Below, piece by piece: positions 28,829 through 38,873 of a DNA stretch of 64,000 nt. The DNA comes from Citrobacter sp. FP75 (lineage in GTDB: Bacteria > Pseudomonadota > Gammaproteobacteria > Enterobacterales > Enterobacteriaceae), in NCBI RefSeq assembly GCF_018342065.1, contig NZ_JAFDOE010000002.1, forward strand, positions 434,001-498,000, written 5' to 3'. The notes beneath the pieces are model-generated. The model made no database searches. It was not told where the DNA came from and saw nothing but the letters and a program-made list of their open reading frames with translations. The stretch's first letter is position 1; each line of letters opens with the position of its first letter. The position numbers and the translations under genes were made by a program.

Positions 28829-29704
28829 ATGACCAGTAGCTATCTGCATTTTCCGGAATTCGATCCGGTCATTTTCTCAATTGGACCCGTCGCGCTTCAC
28901 TGGTACGGCCTGATGTATCTGGTGGGCTTTATTTTCGCGATGTGGCTGGCAACGCGCCGTGCTAATCGCCCGGGCAGTGGCTGGACCAAAAACGAAGTAG
29001 AGAACTTACTGTATGCAGGCTTCCTCGGGGTGTTCCTTGGCGGGCGTATTGGCTACGTACTGTTCTACAACTTCTCACTGTTCCTTGAGAACCCACTGTA
29101 TCTGTTCCGCGTCTGGGATGGCGGAATGTCCTTCCACGGTGGGCTTATCGGCGTGATTCTGGTGATGATTATCTTCGCCAAACGCACCAAGCGTTCGTTC
29201 TTCCAGGTGTCGGACTTTATTGCCCCGCTGATTCCGTTTGGTCTGGGCGCTGGGCGTCTGGGCAACTTTATCAACGGTGAACTGTGGGGACGCGTGGATC
29301 CGAATTTCTCGTACTCCATGCTGTTCCCGGGCTCCCGCACCGAAGATATCTTACTGCTGCAAACCAACCCGCAGTGGCAGTCTATTTTCGATACCTACGG
29401 CTCGTTGCCCCGTCACGCATCCCAGCTTTATGAAATGGCGCTGGAAGGCGTTGTGCTGTTTATCATTCTTAACCTGTTCATTCGTAAACCGCGCCCGATG
29501 GGATCGGTCTCCGGGCTGTTCCTGATTGGCTACGGCGCGTTTCGTATCATCGTTGAATTTTTCCGCCAGCCGGATCAGCAGTTTACCGGCGAATGGGTAC
29601 AGTACATCAGTATGGGGCAGATATTGTCTATCCCGATGATTGTCGCTGGTATCATTATGATGGTTTGGGCGTACCGCCGCAGCCCACAGCAACACGCTTC
29701 CTGA
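28829..29704 (+). CDS. lgt: Prolipoprotein diacylglyceryl transferase Lgt
   Basis: Seven-helix inner-membrane enzyme that transfers diacylglycerol from phosphatidylglycerol to the lipobox cysteine of prolipoproteins. Length is 291 residues. Conserved HGGLIG (His near 103) and [16 protein letters not shown] (Arg near 143) are present. It is separated from thyA by only 6 bases, the known lgt-thyA pair. The 202-bp upstream gap has a weak REP-like inverted stretch near 28640-28670. Confidence 0.97.
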   Translation: MTSSYLHFPEFDPVIFSIGPVALHWYGLMYLVGFIFAMWLATRRANRPGSGWTKNEVENLLYAGFLGVFLGGRIGYVLFYNFSLFLENPLYLFRVWDGGMSFHGGLIGVILVMIIFAKRTKRSFFQVSDFIAPLIPFGLGAGRLGNFINGELWGRVDPNFSYSMLFPGSRTEDILLLQTNPQWQSIFDTYGSLPRHASQLYEMALEGVVLFIILNLFIRKPRPMGSVSGLFLIGYGAFRIIVEFFRQPDQQFTGEWVQYISMGQILSIPMIVAGIIMMVWAYRRSPQQHAS

Positions 29705-29710
29705 GGAACC

Positions 29711-30505
29711 ATGAAACAGTATTTAGAACTGATGCAAAAAGTGCTCGATGAAGGCACACAGAAAAACGATCGTACCGGAACCGGAACGCTTTCCATTTTT
29801 GGACATCAGATGCGTTTTAATCTGCAGGAAGGGTTCCCGCTGGTTACGACTAAACGCTGCCATTTGCGCTCTATTATTCACGAACTGCTGTGGTTTTTGC
29901 AGGGCGACACTAACGTGGCCTACCTGCATGAAAATAACGTCTCTATCTGGGATGAATGGGCAGATGAAAATGGCAATCTTGGCCCGGTTTACGGTAAACA
30001 GTGGCGCGCGTGGCCAACGCCAGATGGTCGCCATATTGATCAGATAACCACGGTACTCAACCAGCTGAAAAATGACCCGGACTCTCGCCGTATCATCGTT
30101 TCCGCATGGAACGTAGGTGAGCTGGATAAGATGGCGCTGGCACCGTGCCACGCGTTCTTCCAGTTCTATGTGGCAGACGGCAAGCTCTCCTGTCAGCTGT
30201 ACCAGCGTTCGTGCGATGTGTTCCTCGGCCTGCCGTTCAACATTGCCAGCTACGCCTTACTGGTACACATGATGGCACAGCAGTGCGAGCTTGAAGTCGG
30301 TGATTTTGTCTGGACCGGCGGCGACACGCACTTGTACAGTAATCATATGGATCAAACGCATCTGCAGCTCAGCCGCGAACCTCGCGCGTTGCCGAAGTTG
30401 GTCATCAAGCGTAAGCCTGACTCAATCTTCGACTATCGTTTCGACGATTTCGAGATTGAAGGCTACGATCCGCACCCAGGCATTAAAGCGCCGGTTGCTA
30501 TCTAA
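29711..30505 (+). CDS. thyA: Thymidylate synthase ThyA
   Basis: Makes dTMP from dUMP with methylenetetrahydrofolate. Length is 264 residues, with the nucleophile Cys146 in [10 protein letters not shown] and the dUMP-binding [13 protein letters not shown]. Co-transcribed with lgt and closed by a strong terminator. Confidence 0.98.
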   Translation: MKQYLELMQKVLDEGTQKNDRTGTGTLSIFGHQMRFNLQEGFPLVTTKRCHLRSIIHELLWFLQGDTNVAYLHENNVSIWDEWADENGNLGPVYGKQWRAWPTPDGRHIDQITTVLNQLKNDPDSRRIIVSAWNVGELDKMALAPCHAFFQFYVADGKLSCQLYQRSCDVFLGLPFNIASYALLVHMMAQQCELEVGDFVWTGGDTHLYSNHMDQTHLQLSREPRALPKLVIKRKPDSIFDYRFDDFEIEGYDPHPGIKAPVAI

Positions 30506-30525
30506 CCGTACGCTACCCTGCCATG

Positions 30526-30554
30526 ACCGACGCCATCGCGCGTCGGTTTTTTTT
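30526..30554 (+). terminator. Terminator of lgt-thyA
   Basis: ACCGACGC at 30526-30533 pairs with GCGTCGGT at 30540-30547, followed by an eight-T run. Confidence 0.92.
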
Positions 30555-30689
30555 GCCCAAAATTCAGTTCCTCGACGCTGATTCCTGAAATTTTGCAAGG
30601 CGCTGCAACGGCATAAATATTCCCCAAAGCTTGCCGAACAACTTGAATTTCCCACTCGTCATTCTTTTCCTCCTCGCCATACTGGTGAC

Positions 30690-31160
30690 ATGAAAAAACA
30701 ACAAGGCTATACGCTCATTGAAACACTGGTGGCAATGCTCATTGTTGTCGCTCTCAGCGCATCAGGACTTTACGGCTGGCAACGTTGGCAGCAACAGCAA
30801 CGGTTGTGGCAAACCGCTAGTCAGGTGCGGGACTATCTGCTGCAACTGCGTGAGGATGCCAACTGGCATAACCGCGACCATGTCATCAGCGTTATCAGAG
30901 AGGGAACCTCATGGTGTCTGGTTAGTTCTGTCGCTGCTCAGAATACGTGCAAGCCCGTTTCGCCGTTGGTGTTAACTCCGCGCTGGGACGACGTCGAGAT
31001 GGCAGACATGACGCCATCGCTGACCTTTTTTGGCCTGCGCAACACCGCATGGGCCGGGCATATTGGCCTGAAAAATGCGGCGGGTGAATGGTGGGTGGTG
31101 GTATCGGGCTGGGGACGAATCCGTCTTTGCGGGCGTGATGAGGCAAATGTATGTCGGTAA
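30690..31160 (+). CDS. ppdA: PpdA, type II/IV pseudopilin-like protein
   Basis: A prepilin peptidase-dependent protein of 156 residues. The class-III leader [17 protein letters not shown] shows cleavage after Gly6, with Glu at mature position +5 and a long hydrophobic helix. It resembles GspH/FimT-type minor pseudopilins. First of four overlapping genes leading into recC; overlaps ppdB by 10 bases. Function in enterobacteria is not established. Confidence 0.92.
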   Translation: MKKQQGYTLIETLVAMLIVVALSASGLYGWQRWQQQQRLWQTASQVRDYLLQLREDANWHNRDHVISVIREGTSWCLVSSVAAQNTCKPVSPLVLTPRWDDVEMADMTPSLTFFGLRNTAWAGHIGLKNAAGEWWVVVSGWGRIRLCGRDEANVCR

Positions 31161-31714
31161 ATGAGCATGGTTTTTCACTACTGGAGGTGCTGATAGCGAT
31201 GGTCATAAGCAGCGTTTTACTGCTGGGGGCAGCACGCTTTTTGCCGGCGCTTCAGCGTGATATTTTGCTTAACACGCGCCAGTTAGCCCTTGAGGATGAA
31301 CTTTGGCAGCGGGTTTATACGGTGGCGAAACATCTCCAGCGAGCGGGGTATTGTCGCGGAAACTGTGGCGGCGAGGGGCTGGTGATATCGGGTCACGGTG
31401 ATTGCGTCATTGCGCGTTGGGACGCTAACGGTAACGGCGTTTGGGAAACCACCCCGGCAAAAGACGCAGACCAGGTAGGCTTTCGTTTACAAGACAAGGT
31501 ACTGGAAACCTTACGTGGTGCGACATCCTGCGGCGGAAAGGGCTGGGATAAAATGACCGATCCTGACGCTGTACTGATTGAGACATTTCAGGTTGAACGC
31601 CAGAATATAAGCGGATTTGCGCCCGTCCTGACTCTGCGTTTGCGCGGAGCCAGCAAAATTGAGCCACAAAAAGCCATTGATGCGCGCTATAGCGTCACGG
31701 GATTTAACCTGTGA
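31151..31714 (+). CDS. ppdB: PpdB, pseudopilin-like protein
   Basis: A 187-residue protein with a prepilin-type leader ([14 protein letters not shown], cut after Gly7) and a C-terminal region resembling minor pseudopilin PilW/GspJ types. The ATG at 31151 lies inside the ppdA end. Overlaps ygdB by 4 bases (ATGA-type junction read as GTGA). Inner-membrane or pseudopilus-like location is inferred. Confidence 0.92.
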   Translation: MSVNEHGFSLLEVLIAMVISSVLLLGAARFLPALQRDILLNTRQLALEDELWQRVYTVAKHLQRAGYCRGNCGGEGLVISGHGDCVIARWDANGNGVWETTPAKDADQVGFRLQDKVLETLRGATSCGGKGWDKMTDPDAVLIETFQVERQNISGFAPVLTLRLRGASKIEPQKAIDARYSVTGFNL

Positions 31715-32118
31715 ACCGGGAACGCGGCATATCGTCTCTGGCGATGGTACTTTTGCTTTTGTTGCTCGGCGGCCTGTTACTCCAGGGACTGAGTCAACAG
31801 GAAGCCAGTTTTGCTTCCCGCATTGCTGCGGAAAGCCAGTCTTTGCAACGCCAGGCCGTGGTGCAATCCGTCATGGAATGGGGACGTATGCAGCCCTGGC
31901 TGCTGCAACCCACCGTGCAGTGTCGGCGAGATTCAACAGTGAATGCAGCCGTTTGCCTGCGATTGCATGACGATAATAACGTGTTGCTTATTGCACACTA
32001 TGAAGGGATGTCACTATGGCGGCAGGGCGAGATTATCGACGACCATATCGTGTTTTCTGCACATGGCTGGAGCGATTTCTGCCCACTAAGGGAGGGAGCA
32101 CTATGTCAGCTACCCTGA
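31711..32118 (+). CDS. ygdB: YgdB, DUF2509 minor pilin-like protein
   Basis: A 135-residue protein starting at GTG with a short basic stretch ([20 protein letters not shown]) and one N-terminal helix; it looks like a PilX/GspK-type minor pilin partner without a typical glutamate at +5. Same length as E. coli YgdB. Its end overlaps ppdC by 16 bases. Confidence 0.9.
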   Translation: MNRERGISSLAMVLLLLLLGGLLLQGLSQQEASFASRIAAESQSLQRQAVVQSVMEWGRMQPWLLQPTVQCRRDSTVNAAVCLRLHDDNNVLLIAHYEGMSLWRQGEIIDDHIVFSAHGWSDFCPLREGALCQLP

Positions 32119-32426
32119 ACCAGCAACGCGGTTTTAGCCTGCCTGAAGTGATGTTGGCATTGGTACTTATGATTATGATTGTGACTGCGTTGTCGGGGTA
32201 TCAACGGGTGTTAATGAACAGTTTTCTCATCAGAAGTCAGTACCAGCAGCTTTGGCGACATGCGTGGATGCAAACCCAGATGACTGTATTTTCGCCGCCG
32301 TTAAACTGGCAGGTAAACCGAATGCAGACAACGCGGGCGGGATGTGTCAGCATCAACGCCAAACTTTCTTCCCCCCTGGGCAGGCAAGGTCAAATGACAC
32401 GTCTGCACTGCCCGAACAGTCAGTAG
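32103..32426 (+). CDS. ppdC: PpdC, pseudopilin-like protein
   Basis: A 107-residue protein with the leader [16 protein letters not shown] (Gly cleavage, Glu at +5). The ATG at 32103 is preceded by GGGAGG at 32091-32096 and gives the E. coli length; an earlier in-frame start at 32016 lacks support. Twelve bases separate it from recC, so all four pilin-like genes and recC are likely one transcript. Confidence 0.92.
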   Translation: MSATLNQQRGFSLPEVMLALVLMIMIVTALSGYQRVLMNSFLIRSQYQQLWRHAWMQTQMTVFSPPLNWQVNRMQTTRAGCVSINAKLSSPLGRQGQMTRLHCPNSQ

Positions 32427-32438
32427 TCAGGAGTCGCT

Positions 32439-35400
32439 ATGTTAAGGGTCTACCACTCCAATCGCCTGGATGTGCTGGAAGCGTTAATGGAATATATCGT
32501 TGAGCGCGAGCGGCTGGACGATCCCTTTGAACCTGAAATGATCCTGGTCCAAAGTACCGGCATGGCGCAGTGGCTACAAATGACTCTGGCACAGAAGTTT
32601 GGTATTGCCGCCAATATTGAATTCCCGTTACCCGCGAGTTTTATCTGGGATATGTTTGTCCGCGTACTGCCTGACATCCCGAAAGAGAGCGCATTCAGCA
32701 AGCAAAGTATGAGCTGGAAGCTGATGACGCTGTTGCCGCAGTTGCTGGGCAACGAAGCGTTCACGCTGCTGCGCCACTATCTGACCGACGATACCGACAA
32801 GCGCAAGCTGTTTCAGCTCTCCTCACGTGCGGCTGACCTGTTTGACCAGTACTTAGTCTACCGTCCTGACTGGCTGACGCAGTGGGAAGCGGGGAAGCAG
32901 GTTGAAGGATTGGGTGAGTCTCAGGTCTGGCAGGCGCCGTTGTGGAAAGCGCTGGTGGAATACACCGCAGAGCTTGGGCAAGAGCGCTGGCACCGTGCCA
33001 ATTTGTATCAGCGGTTTATTCAGACTCTGGAAAATGCTCCGGACTGCCCGCAAGGACTGCCCGCGCGCGTCTTTATTTGCGGTATTTCCGCGCTGCCGCC
33101 CGTATATCTTCAGGCATTGCAGGCGTTGGGTAAGCACATTGAAATTCATCTGCTGTTTACCAATCCTTGTCGTTACTACTGGGGCGATATTAAAGATCCT
33201 GCGTATCTGGCGAAGCTGCTGACGCGCCAGCGTCGGCACAGCTTTGAAGAACGCCATCTGCCGCTGTTTCGTGATAGCCAGAATGCCGAAGGCTTGTTTA
33301 ACAGCGAGGGTGAGCAGGATGTCAGTAACCCCTTGCTGGCCTCGTGGGGAAAACTGGGGCGCGACTATATTTACCTGCTTTCCGAGCTGGAAAACAGCCA
33401 GGAACTGGATGCGTTTGTGGATATCACGCCCGATAATCTTTTGCATAATATTCAGTCGGATATCCTGGAGCTGGAAAGTCGGGCCGTAGCGGGCGTGACG
33501 CTGAAGGAGTATTCGCGCAGCGATAATAAACGCTTGCTTGAGCCGAATGATGCCAGCGTGACGTTTCATGTCTGCCATAGCCCGCAGCGTGAGGTGGAGA
33601 TTCTTCATGACCGACTGCTGGCGATGCTTGCGGCGGACCCAACGCTGACGCCGCGCGATATCATCGTCATGGTGGCGGATATCGACAGCTACAGCCCATT
33701 CATTCAGTCGGTCTTCGGCAGTGCGCCAGCCGATCGCTACTTACCGTATGCCATTTCAGATCGTCGCGCGCGCCAGTCTCACCCCGTGTTACAAGCCTTT
33801 ATTAGCCTGCTGTCGCTGCCGGACAGTCGCTTCGTCTCAGAGGATGTGCTGGCATTGCTGGATGTTCCCGTGCTGGCGGCGCGCTTCAACATCAACGAAG
33901 AAGGGCTGCGCTATCTCCGCTTGTGGGTTAATGAATCGGGAATTCGCTGGGGCATCGACGACGACAACGTGCGTGAACTGGAACTGCCGCCGACCGGCCA
34001 GCATACCTGGCAATTTGGGTTAACGCGTATGCTGCTGGGCTATGCGATGGAAAGTGCGCAGGGGGAGTGGCAATCCGTACTGCCGTATGATGAATCCAGC
34101 GGTTTGATCGCCGAACTGGTGGGACATCTGGCTTCGTTATTGATGAAACTGAACCTCTGGCGTCGTGGCCTGGCGCAGGAGCGTCCACTGGAAGAATGGC
34201 TGCCAGTTTGCAGTGACATGCTCAATGATTTCTTCTTGCCGGATGTGGATACCGAAGCGGCAATGACGCTGATTAAAGATCAGTGGCAGGCCATTATCGC
34301 TGAAGGGCTGGGGGCAAAATATGGTGAGGCTGTGCCGCTTTCGCTATTACGCGATGAGCTGGCGCAGCGGCTCGATCAGGAACGCATCAGTCAACGCTTC
34401 CTCGCGGGTCCGGTAAATATTTGTACTCTGATGCCGATGCGCTCGATTCCATTCAAGGTGGTGTGCCTGCTGGGTATGAACGATGGCGTTTATCCGCGCC
34501 AGCTTGCGCCGTTGGGTTTTGATCTGATGAGCCAAAAACCGATGCGTGGCGACCGAAGCCGCCGCGATGATGACCGCTATCTGTTTCTGGAAGCCTTAAT
34601 CTCGGCGCAGCAAACGCTCTATATCAGCTACATTGGCCGCTCAATTCAGGATAACAGCGAGCGCTTTCCGTCGGTGCTGGTGCAGGAGCTGCTGGACTAC
34701 ATCGGGCAAAGCCACTATTTACCGGGTGATGAAGCGCTTACCTGTGATGAAAGCGAAGCCAGGGTCAAAGCACATATCACCCGTTTGCATACCCGCATGC
34801 CTTTTGACGCGCAAAACTATCTGCCGGGTGAACAGCAAAGTTATGCCCGCGAGTGGCTGCCTGCGGCGAGCCTGGCAGGAAAAGCGCACGCTGATTTTGT
34901 GCAACCACTGCCGTATGTCATGCCTGAAACCCTGACGCTGGAAACGCTGCAGCGATTTTGGGCGCACCCGGTGCGGGCTTTTTTCCAGATGCGGCTACAG
35001 GTGAACTTCCGCTCTGAAGACAGTGAGATCCCAGAAACAGAACCCTTTATCCTCGAGGGGCTAACCCGCTATCAGCTTAATCAGCAGCTGCTTAACACGC
35101 TGGTTGAAGAGAATGATGCAGAGCGTTTGTTCCGCCACTTCCGTGCGGCAGGCTCGTTACCTTATGGGGCATTTGGCGAAATCCTGTGGGATGCCCAGCG
35201 CCAGGAGATGCAGTCGCTTGCTGAGCGCATTATCGCCTGCCGCCAGCCGGGTCAGAGCATGGAAATCGATCTAAACTGCAGCGGTGTGCAAATCACCGGA
35301 TGGCTACCGCAAGTTCAGCAGGACGGTTTGTTGCGCTGGCGCCCATCTCTGATAAGCGTTTCGCAAGGCGTGCAACTTTGGCTGGAACATCTTGTCTATT

Positions 35401-35807
35401 GTGCCAGTGGCGGAACGGGGGAGAGCCGACTGTTTCTGCGTAAAGATGCAGAGTGGCGTTTTCCTCCGCTGGATACTGAGCAGGCAATGCTCTATCTGGC
35501 GCAGCTTATTGACGGATATCGCGAGGGCATGTCATCGCCGTTGTTGGTACTGCCTGAAAGCGGCGGCGCGTGGATAAAAACCTGTTATGACGCCACAAAT
35601 GATGCCATGTTAGAGGATGACGATACGCGGCAAAAAGCGCGTAGCAAGTTTTTGCAGGCATATGAAGGCAACATGATAGTACGCGGTGAGGGTGATGATA
35701 TCTGGTATCAGCGCCTGTGGCGTCAACTGGAGCCGGATACGCTGGAGGCCATTATTTCGCAGTCTCAGCGCTACCTTTTACCGCTATTTCGCTTTAATCA
35801 GTCATGA
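32439..35807 (+). CDS. recC: RecC, exonuclease V gamma subunit
   Basis: The 1122-residue Chi-recognising and strand-splitting subunit of RecBCD, the same length as in E. coli. It has an inactive helicase-like fold and lacks intact Walker motifs, as expected. It assembles with RecB and RecD, encoded just downstream past ptrA. Upstream linkage is to pseudopilin-like genes. The 177-bp gap after it carries the ptrA promoter. Confidence 0.97.
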   Translation: MLRVYHSNRLDVLEALMEYIVERERLDDPFEPEMILVQSTGMAQWLQMTLAQKFGIAANIEFPLPASFIWDMFVRVLPDIPKESAFSKQSMSWKLMTLLPQLLGNEAFTLLRHYLTDDTDKRKLFQLSSRAADLFDQYLVYRPDWLTQWEAGKQVEGLGESQVWQAPLWKALVEYTAELGQERWHRANLYQRFIQTLENAPDCPQGLPARVFICGISALPPVYLQALQALGKHIEIHLLFTNPCRYYWGDIKDPAYLAKLLTRQRRHSFEERHLPLFRDSQNAEGLFNSEGEQDVSNPLLASWGKLGRDYIYLLSELENSQELDAFVDITPDNLLHNIQSDILELESRAVAGVTLKEYSRSDNKRLLEPNDASVTFHVCHSPQREVEILHDRLLAMLAADPTLTPRDIIVMVADIDSYSPFIQSVFGSAPADRYLPYAISDRRARQSHPVLQAFISLLSLPDSRFVSEDVLALLDVPVLAARFNINEEGLRYLRLWVNESGIRWGIDDDNVRELELPPTGQHTWQFGLTRMLLGYAMESAQGEWQSVLPYDESSGLIAELVGHLASLLMKLNLWRRGLAQERPLEEWLPVCSDMLNDFFLPDVDTEAAMTLIKDQWQAIIAEGLGAKYGEAVPLSLLRDELAQRLDQERISQRFLAGPVNICTLMPMRSIPFKVVCLLGMNDGVYPRQLAPLGFDLMSQKPMRGDRSRRDDDRYLFLEALISAQQTLYISYIGRSIQDNSERFPSVLVQELLDYIGQSHYLPGDEALTCDESEARVKAHITRLHTRMPFDAQNYLPGEQQSYAREWLPAASLAGKAHADFVQPLPYVMPETLTLETLQRFWAHPVRAFFQMRLQVNFRSEDSEIPETEPFILEGLTRYQLNQQLLNTLVEENDAERLFRHFRAAGSLPYGAFGEILWDAQRQEMQSLAERIIACRQPGQSMEIDLNCSGVQITGWLPQVQQDGLLRWRPSLISVSQGVQLWLEHLVYCASGGTGESRLFLRKDAEWRFPPLDTEQAMLYLAQLIDGYREGMSSPLLVLPESGGAWIKTCYDATNDAMLEDDDTRQKARSKFLQAYEGNMIVRGEGDDIWYQRLWRQLEPDTLEAIISQSQRYLLPLFRFNQS

Positions 35808-35984
35808 TGATTGTATAAAAATTGCGCAATCAGATAGCTTCCTCTATGATGCGCTTTCTGTCACGGACTGATTCTTACACATAAGATGCTGACTCGTTCA
35901 GCACAAAGTCTTGCCCTGTTCAGACCGCGCACTTATGCGTCGTTTGCTGTGAACAGGTGAATACGTTAATGATGAGGTTTGTGA

Positions 35985-38873
35985 ATGCCCCGCAGCACCT
36001 GGTTCAGCGCAATACTGTTGTTTGTCGCCCTTTGGGCGCCCGTAAGTCAGGCAGATACCGGTTGGCAGCCCTTAGCTGAAACCATCCGTAAAAGCGATAA
36101 AGATACCCGCCAGTATCAGGCCGTGCGGCTGGATAATGGCATGGTCGTCTTGCTGGTATCCGATCCTCAGGCTGTGAAATCCCTTTCCGCACTGGTGGTG
36201 CCCGTTGGGTCTCTGGAAGATCCCGACGATCATCAGGGGCTGGCGCATTATCTCGAACACATGTGCCTGATGGGCTCGAAAAAATACCCGCAGCCGGACA
36301 GCTTGTCTGAGTTCCTGAAAATGCACGGCGGCAGTCACAATGCCAGCACGGCGCCATATCGCACGGCTTTCTATCTCGAAGTTGAAAACGACGCGCTGGT
36401 CGGGGCGGTGGATCGTCTGGCGGACGCTATTGCCGATCCATTGCTGGATAAAAAATATGCCGATCGTGAGCGTAACGCCGTTAACTCTGAGCTGACGCTG
36501 GCGCGTACCCGTGACGGTATGCGTATGGCGCAGGTGAGTGCAGAAACTATCAACCCGGCGCACCCGGGTTCGCGCTTCTCCGGCGGAAATCTGCAAACAC
36601 TGAGCGACAAGCCGGGTAATCCCGTGTTGCAGGCTTTACAGACGTTTCATGAAAAGTACTACTCCGCAAACCTGATGAAGGCGGTGATTTACAGCAATAA
36701 GCCGCTGCCCGAACTGGCACGGATAGCCGCTGACACCTTTGGGCGGGTGCCGAACAAAAATATCGAAAAACCGGAAATCACCGTCCCGGTCGTCACCGAT
36801 GCGCAAAAGGGTATCATTATCCATTATGTCCCGGCGATGCCGCGTAAAGTGCTGCGCATCGAGTTTCGTATTGATAACAACAGCGCACAGTTTCGTAGTA
36901 AAACCGATGAGCTGGTGACTTACCTGATTGGCAATCGCAGTCCTGGAACCTTGTCTGACTGGCTGCAAAAGCAGGGGTTGGTGGAAGGCATCCGCGCGGA
37001 CTCCGACCCGGTGGTCAACGGCAACAGCGGCGTATTAGCCATTTCCGCGACCTTAACTGACAAAGGCCTGGCGAATCGCGATGAAGTGGTCGCCGCCATC
37101 TTTAGCTATCTCAACCTGTTACGCGAAAAAGGCGTCGATAAACGTTATTTCGACGAACTGGCGCACGTGCTGGATCTCGACTTCCGCTATCCTTCTATCA
37201 CCCGTGATATGGACTATGTGGAATGGCTGGCTGACACCATGATCCGCGTTCCGGTGGAGCATACGCTGGATGCGGTGAATATTGCCGACCAGTACGATGC
37301 GAAAGCCGTTGGACAACGTCTGGCGATGATGACGCCGCAAAACGCGCGTATCTGGTACATCAGCCCGAAAGAGCCGCACAACAAAACCGCTTACTTTGTC
37401 GATGCGCCTTATCAGGTCGATAAAATCAGCGAAAAAACCTTCGCCGACTGGCAGCAAAAAGCGCAGGGTATCGCGCTGTCCCTGCCTGAACTGAACCCGT
37501 ATATTCCGGACGATTTCACGCTGATTAAGGCGGATAAAAAATATGCGCGCCCGGATCTGATCGTCGATGAGCCGGATTTACGCGTGGTGTATGCGCCGAG
37601 CCAGTATTTTGCCAGTGAGCCAAAGGCTGACGTCAGCGTGATACTGCGTAACCCGAAGGCGATGGACAGCGCCAAAAACCAGGTGTTATTCGCACTTAAC
37701 GATTACCTTGCCGGCATTGCGCTCGACCAGTTAAGTAATCAGGCTGCGGTGGGCGGCATTGGCTTCTCAACCAACGCCAACAACGGCTTGATGCTCAACG
37801 CCAATGGTTATACGCAACGTTTACCGCAGCTTTTCCAGGCACTGCTGAGCGGTTATTTCAGCTATACCTCTACGGACGAACAGCTGGAGCAGGCGAAATC
37901 CTGGTACGCGCAGATGATGGACTCCGCGGAGAAAGGCAAAGCCTACGACCAGGCGATTATGCCGGTACAGATGCTTTCTCAGGTGCCGTACTTCTCACGT
38001 GATGAACGGCGTAAACTGCTGCCTTCTATCACCCTGAAAGAGGTGATGACCTACCGTGACACGTTAAAAGCCGGGGCGCGCCCTGAATTCCTCGTGATTG
38101 GCAATATGAGTGAGGCCCAGGCGAAGACCATGGCGCGGGATATCCAGAAGCAACTGGGTGCCAACGGCTCTGAGTGGTGTCGTAATAAAGACGTGGTGGT
38201 GGACAAAAAGCAGTCCGTTATCTTTGAAAAAGCGGGCAGCAGCACGGACTCCGCGCTGGCGGCGGTATTTGTGCCAACCGGCTACGACGAATATACCAGT
38301 TCAGCCTACAGCGCCATGTTAGGGCAGATTGTGCAGCCGTGGTTCTACAATCAACTGCGTACTGAAGAGCAGTTGGGCTACGCCGTATTTGCTTTCCCGA
38401 TGAGCGTGGGCCGCCAGTGGGGGATGGGCTTCCTGCTGCAAAGCAGTGACAAGCAGCCGTCTTATCTGTGGGAACGCTACAAGGCATTCTTCCCCACGGC
38501 GGAAGCGAAGCTGCGGGCGATGAAACCCGATGAGTTTGCGCAAATTCAGCAGGCCATCATTGCGCAAATGCTGCAGGCACCGCAAACGCTGGGGGCAGAG
38601 GCCTCGCAATTAAGCAAAGATTTTGATCGAGGTAATATGCGCTTCGATTCACGTGATAAAATCGTGGCTCAGATTAAACTGCTGACGCCGCAAAAGCTTG
38701 CCGACTTCTTCCATCAGGCGGTGGTTGAGCCGCAAGGCATGGCGATACTGTCACAGGTTTCCGGCAGTCAGAACGGGAAAGCAGAATATGTGCGCCCGGA
38801 AGGCTGGAAAGTGTGGCAGACCGTCAGCGCGTTGCAGCAAACCTTACCCCTGATGAGTGAAAAGAATGAATGA
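35985..38873 (+). CDS. ptrA: Protease III (pitrilysin) PtrA
   Basis: A 962-residue periplasmic zinc metalloprotease of the M16 family that degrades short polypeptides such as insulin. An N-terminal signal peptide (about 23 residues ending SQA) is followed by the inverted zinc motif HYLEH near residues 88-92 and the downstream glutamate in NAVNSEL. Lies between recC and recB, as in E. coli, and overlaps recB by 8 bases. Confidence 0.97.
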   Translation: MPRSTWFSAILLFVALWAPVSQADTGWQPLAETIRKSDKDTRQYQAVRLDNGMVVLLVSDPQAVKSLSALVVPVGSLEDPDDHQGLAHYLEHMCLMGSKKYPQPDSLSEFLKMHGGSHNASTAPYRTAFYLEVENDALVGAVDRLADAIADPLLDKKYADRERNAVNSELTLARTRDGMRMAQVSAETINPAHPGSRFSGGNLQTLSDKPGNPVLQALQTFHEKYYSANLMKAVIYSNKPLPELARIAADTFGRVPNKNIEKPEITVPVVTDAQKGIIIHYVPAMPRKVLRIEFRIDNNSAQFRSKTDELVTYLIGNRSPGTLSDWLQKQGLVEGIRADSDPVVNGNSGVLAISATLTDKGLANRDEVVAAIFSYLNLLREKGVDKRYFDELAHVLDLDFRYPSITRDMDYVEWLADTMIRVPVEHTLDAVNIADQYDAKAVGQRLAMMTPQNARIWYISPKEPHNKTAYFVDAPYQVDKISEKTFADWQQKAQGIALSLPELNPYIPDDFTLIKADKKYARPDLIVDEPDLRVVYAPSQYFASEPKADVSVILRNPKAMDSAKNQVLFALNDYLAGIALDQLSNQAAVGGIGFSTNANNGLMLNANGYTQRLPQLFQALLSGYFSYTSTDEQLEQAKSWYAQMMDSAEKGKAYDQAIMPVQMLSQVPYFSRDERRKLLPSITLKEVMTYRDTLKAGARPEFLVIGNMSEAQAKTMARDIQKQLGANGSEWCRNKDVVVDKKQSVIFEKAGSSTDSALAAVFVPTGYDEYTSSAYSAMLGQIVQPWFYNQLRTEEQLGYAVFAFPMSVGRQWGMGFLLQSSDKQPSYLWERYKAFFPTAEAKLRAMKPDEFAQIQQAIIAQMLQAPQTLGAEASQLSKDFDRGNMRFDSRDKIVAQIKLLTPQKLADFFHQAVVEPQGMAILSQVSGSQNGKAEYVRPEGWKVWQTVSALQQTLPLMSEKNE

